DNA of 7,472 nucleotides from Clostridiaceae bacterium. Lineage in GTDB: Bacteria > Bacillota_A > Clostridia > Clostridiales > Clostridiaceae. Below the pieces are notes generated by a model that was given only the letters and a program-made list of their open reading frames with translations, ran no database searches and was not told the DNA's origin. Position numbers and translations under genes: made by a program. Below are positions 6,829 through 7,472 of the stretch, in pieces. Each line of letters opens with the position of its first letter. Position 1 is the stretch's first letter. The stretch is from the NCBI GenBank assembly GCA_029256485.1, contig JAQSXU010000155.1:1-7472 (forward strand), given 5' to 3'.

Positions 6829-6867
6829 TTCGTTATTAATCAAATTTATAAAAATATTTAATTATAA

Positions 6868-7472
6868 TTAATTAGCTACCTTAACCATACTAAACCTTAA
6901 AACCTTATCTCCTCTTTTATACCCTTTTTGAAATACTTCAACGATTTGATTTTTACCCAGATTTTGGTCATCAATATGCATAACTGCATTATGTAAATTT
7001 GGATCAAATTCACCTTCTGAAGGTATTTCTATTACATTCAGTTTTTCAAGTGCTGAGTTAAACTGTTTTAAAGTCATATCAACACCTTTTTTCAAATCTT
7101 CTATATTTCCTTCCACAGAAACAGCTCTTTCTAAATTATCCAATACTGGTAAAAATAATTTAAGTATATCTTCACAAGCATCTGTATAAATACCTTCTTT
7201 TTCCTTTGCTGTTCTCTTTCTAAAGTTATCGTATTCTGCTACATTTCTTACTAGTCTATCCTTTAAAGTTTCTAATTCATTATTAATTTTCTTATTTTCT
7301 TCTGCAAGTTCTAAATTATCTTTTGTAAGTTCAGTAATAATCCTATGCTTATCTTCTATGATATCTTCATTTTCAAATTCTTCATCTTCCAATACTTCAG
7401 GTATTTCCTGTTTATTATCTGTATTTATATCTTCCACACCATCTTTTGCTTCATTATTTTCCTGAACATTTA
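6868..7472 (-). CDS. grpE: Nucleotide exchange factor GrpE (5' end cut by the window)
   Basis: GrpE is the dimeric factor that releases ADP from DnaK. The visible frame has 200 residues and no stop up to the right edge. The codon GTG at 7435-7437 could serve as a start, but it has no Shine-Dalgarno sequence, and 11 more in-frame codons (NVQENNEAKDG) precede it, so the true start probably lies outside the window. Numbering from that GTG: an acidic, probably disordered tail at 1-30; a long coiled-coil at about 32-80 ending in NVAEYDNFRKRTAKEK; a four-helix bundle part with FLPVLDNLERA (95-105); and the beta-domain that contacts DnaK, with PSEGEFDPNLHNAVM (139-153) and GYKRGDKVLRFSMVKVAN (172-189). 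These are standard GrpE motifs. dnaK begins 72 bp downstream. hrcA should lie upstream, beyond the edge. Confidence 0.97.
   Translation of the reverse strand, partial: NVQENNEAKDGVEDINTDNKQEIPEVLEDEEFENEDIIEDKHRIITELTKDNLELAEENKKINNELETLKDRLVRNVAEYDNFRKRTAKEKEGIYTDACEDILKLFLPVLDNLERAVSVEGNIEDLKKGVDMTLKQFNSALEKLNVIEIPSEGEFDPNLHNAVMHIDDQNLGKNQIVEVFQKGYKRGDKVLRFSMVKVAN

Noticed and set aside
6815..6843. TTGATT-N17-TTAAAT promoter-like pattern in the grpE-dnaK gap
   Set aside because: Both hexamers match only 4 of 6 bases in an almost pure AT stretch, so chance is the likelier explanation.
1..7472. Novel accessory, defence or mobile system
   Set aside because: All seven coding regions are recognised housekeeping genes in a known conserved order. 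No transposase, integrase, CRISPR repeat or orphan gene was seen.

Overview
The window is AT-rich and reads as a low-GC Gram-positive bacterium, most likely Clostridium sensu stricto. The grounds are strong AGGAGG-type ribosome binding sites, AT-rich codon use, a DnaK that lacks the nucleotide-binding-domain insertion of proteobacterial DnaK, and the gene order. No species can be named from the sequence alone. All seven genes lie on the minus strand, so transcription runs from the right edge to the left edge. No plus-strand gene, RNA gene, mobile element or CRISPR array was seen.

Layout in transcription order: grpE (5' end cut by the right edge), dnaK, dnaJ, prmA (ribosomal protein L11 methyltransferase), rsmE (16S rRNA m3U1498 methyltransferase), mtaB (tRNA ms2t6A methylthiotransferase) and a HINT-type HIT hydrolase. 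Left of these is a promoter and Shine-Dalgarno sequence for a gene starting just beyond position 1, most likely rpsU. This is the back part of the known Gram-positive dnaK operon (hrcA-grpE-dnaK-dnaJ-yqeT-yqeU-yqeV followed by rpsU in Bacillus subtilis). The one difference is a HIT gene between mtaB and rpsU. hrcA and the CIRCE operator should lie off the right edge.

GrpE, DnaK and DnaJ form the nucleotide-exchange factor, Hsp70 and J-protein of one chaperone cycle. PrmA, RsmE and MtaB each modify a part of the translation machinery (L11, 16S rRNA, tRNA A37). prmA, rsmE, mtaB and the HIT gene are packed with gaps of 14 to 24 bp, so they are almost certainly co-transcribed. The gaps in the chaperone half are larger (72, 148 and 84 bp) and hold the regulatory structure: a long hairpin, an AT palindrome and a possible promoter between dnaK and dnaJ, and a 12-bp terminator-like stem overlapped by a possible promoter between dnaJ and prmA.

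The genes are conserved housekeeping genes, and I found no previously undescribed system. The points worth a second look are the intergenic signals, the GTG start of dnaJ, and the rpsU promoter with its flanking inverted repeats.
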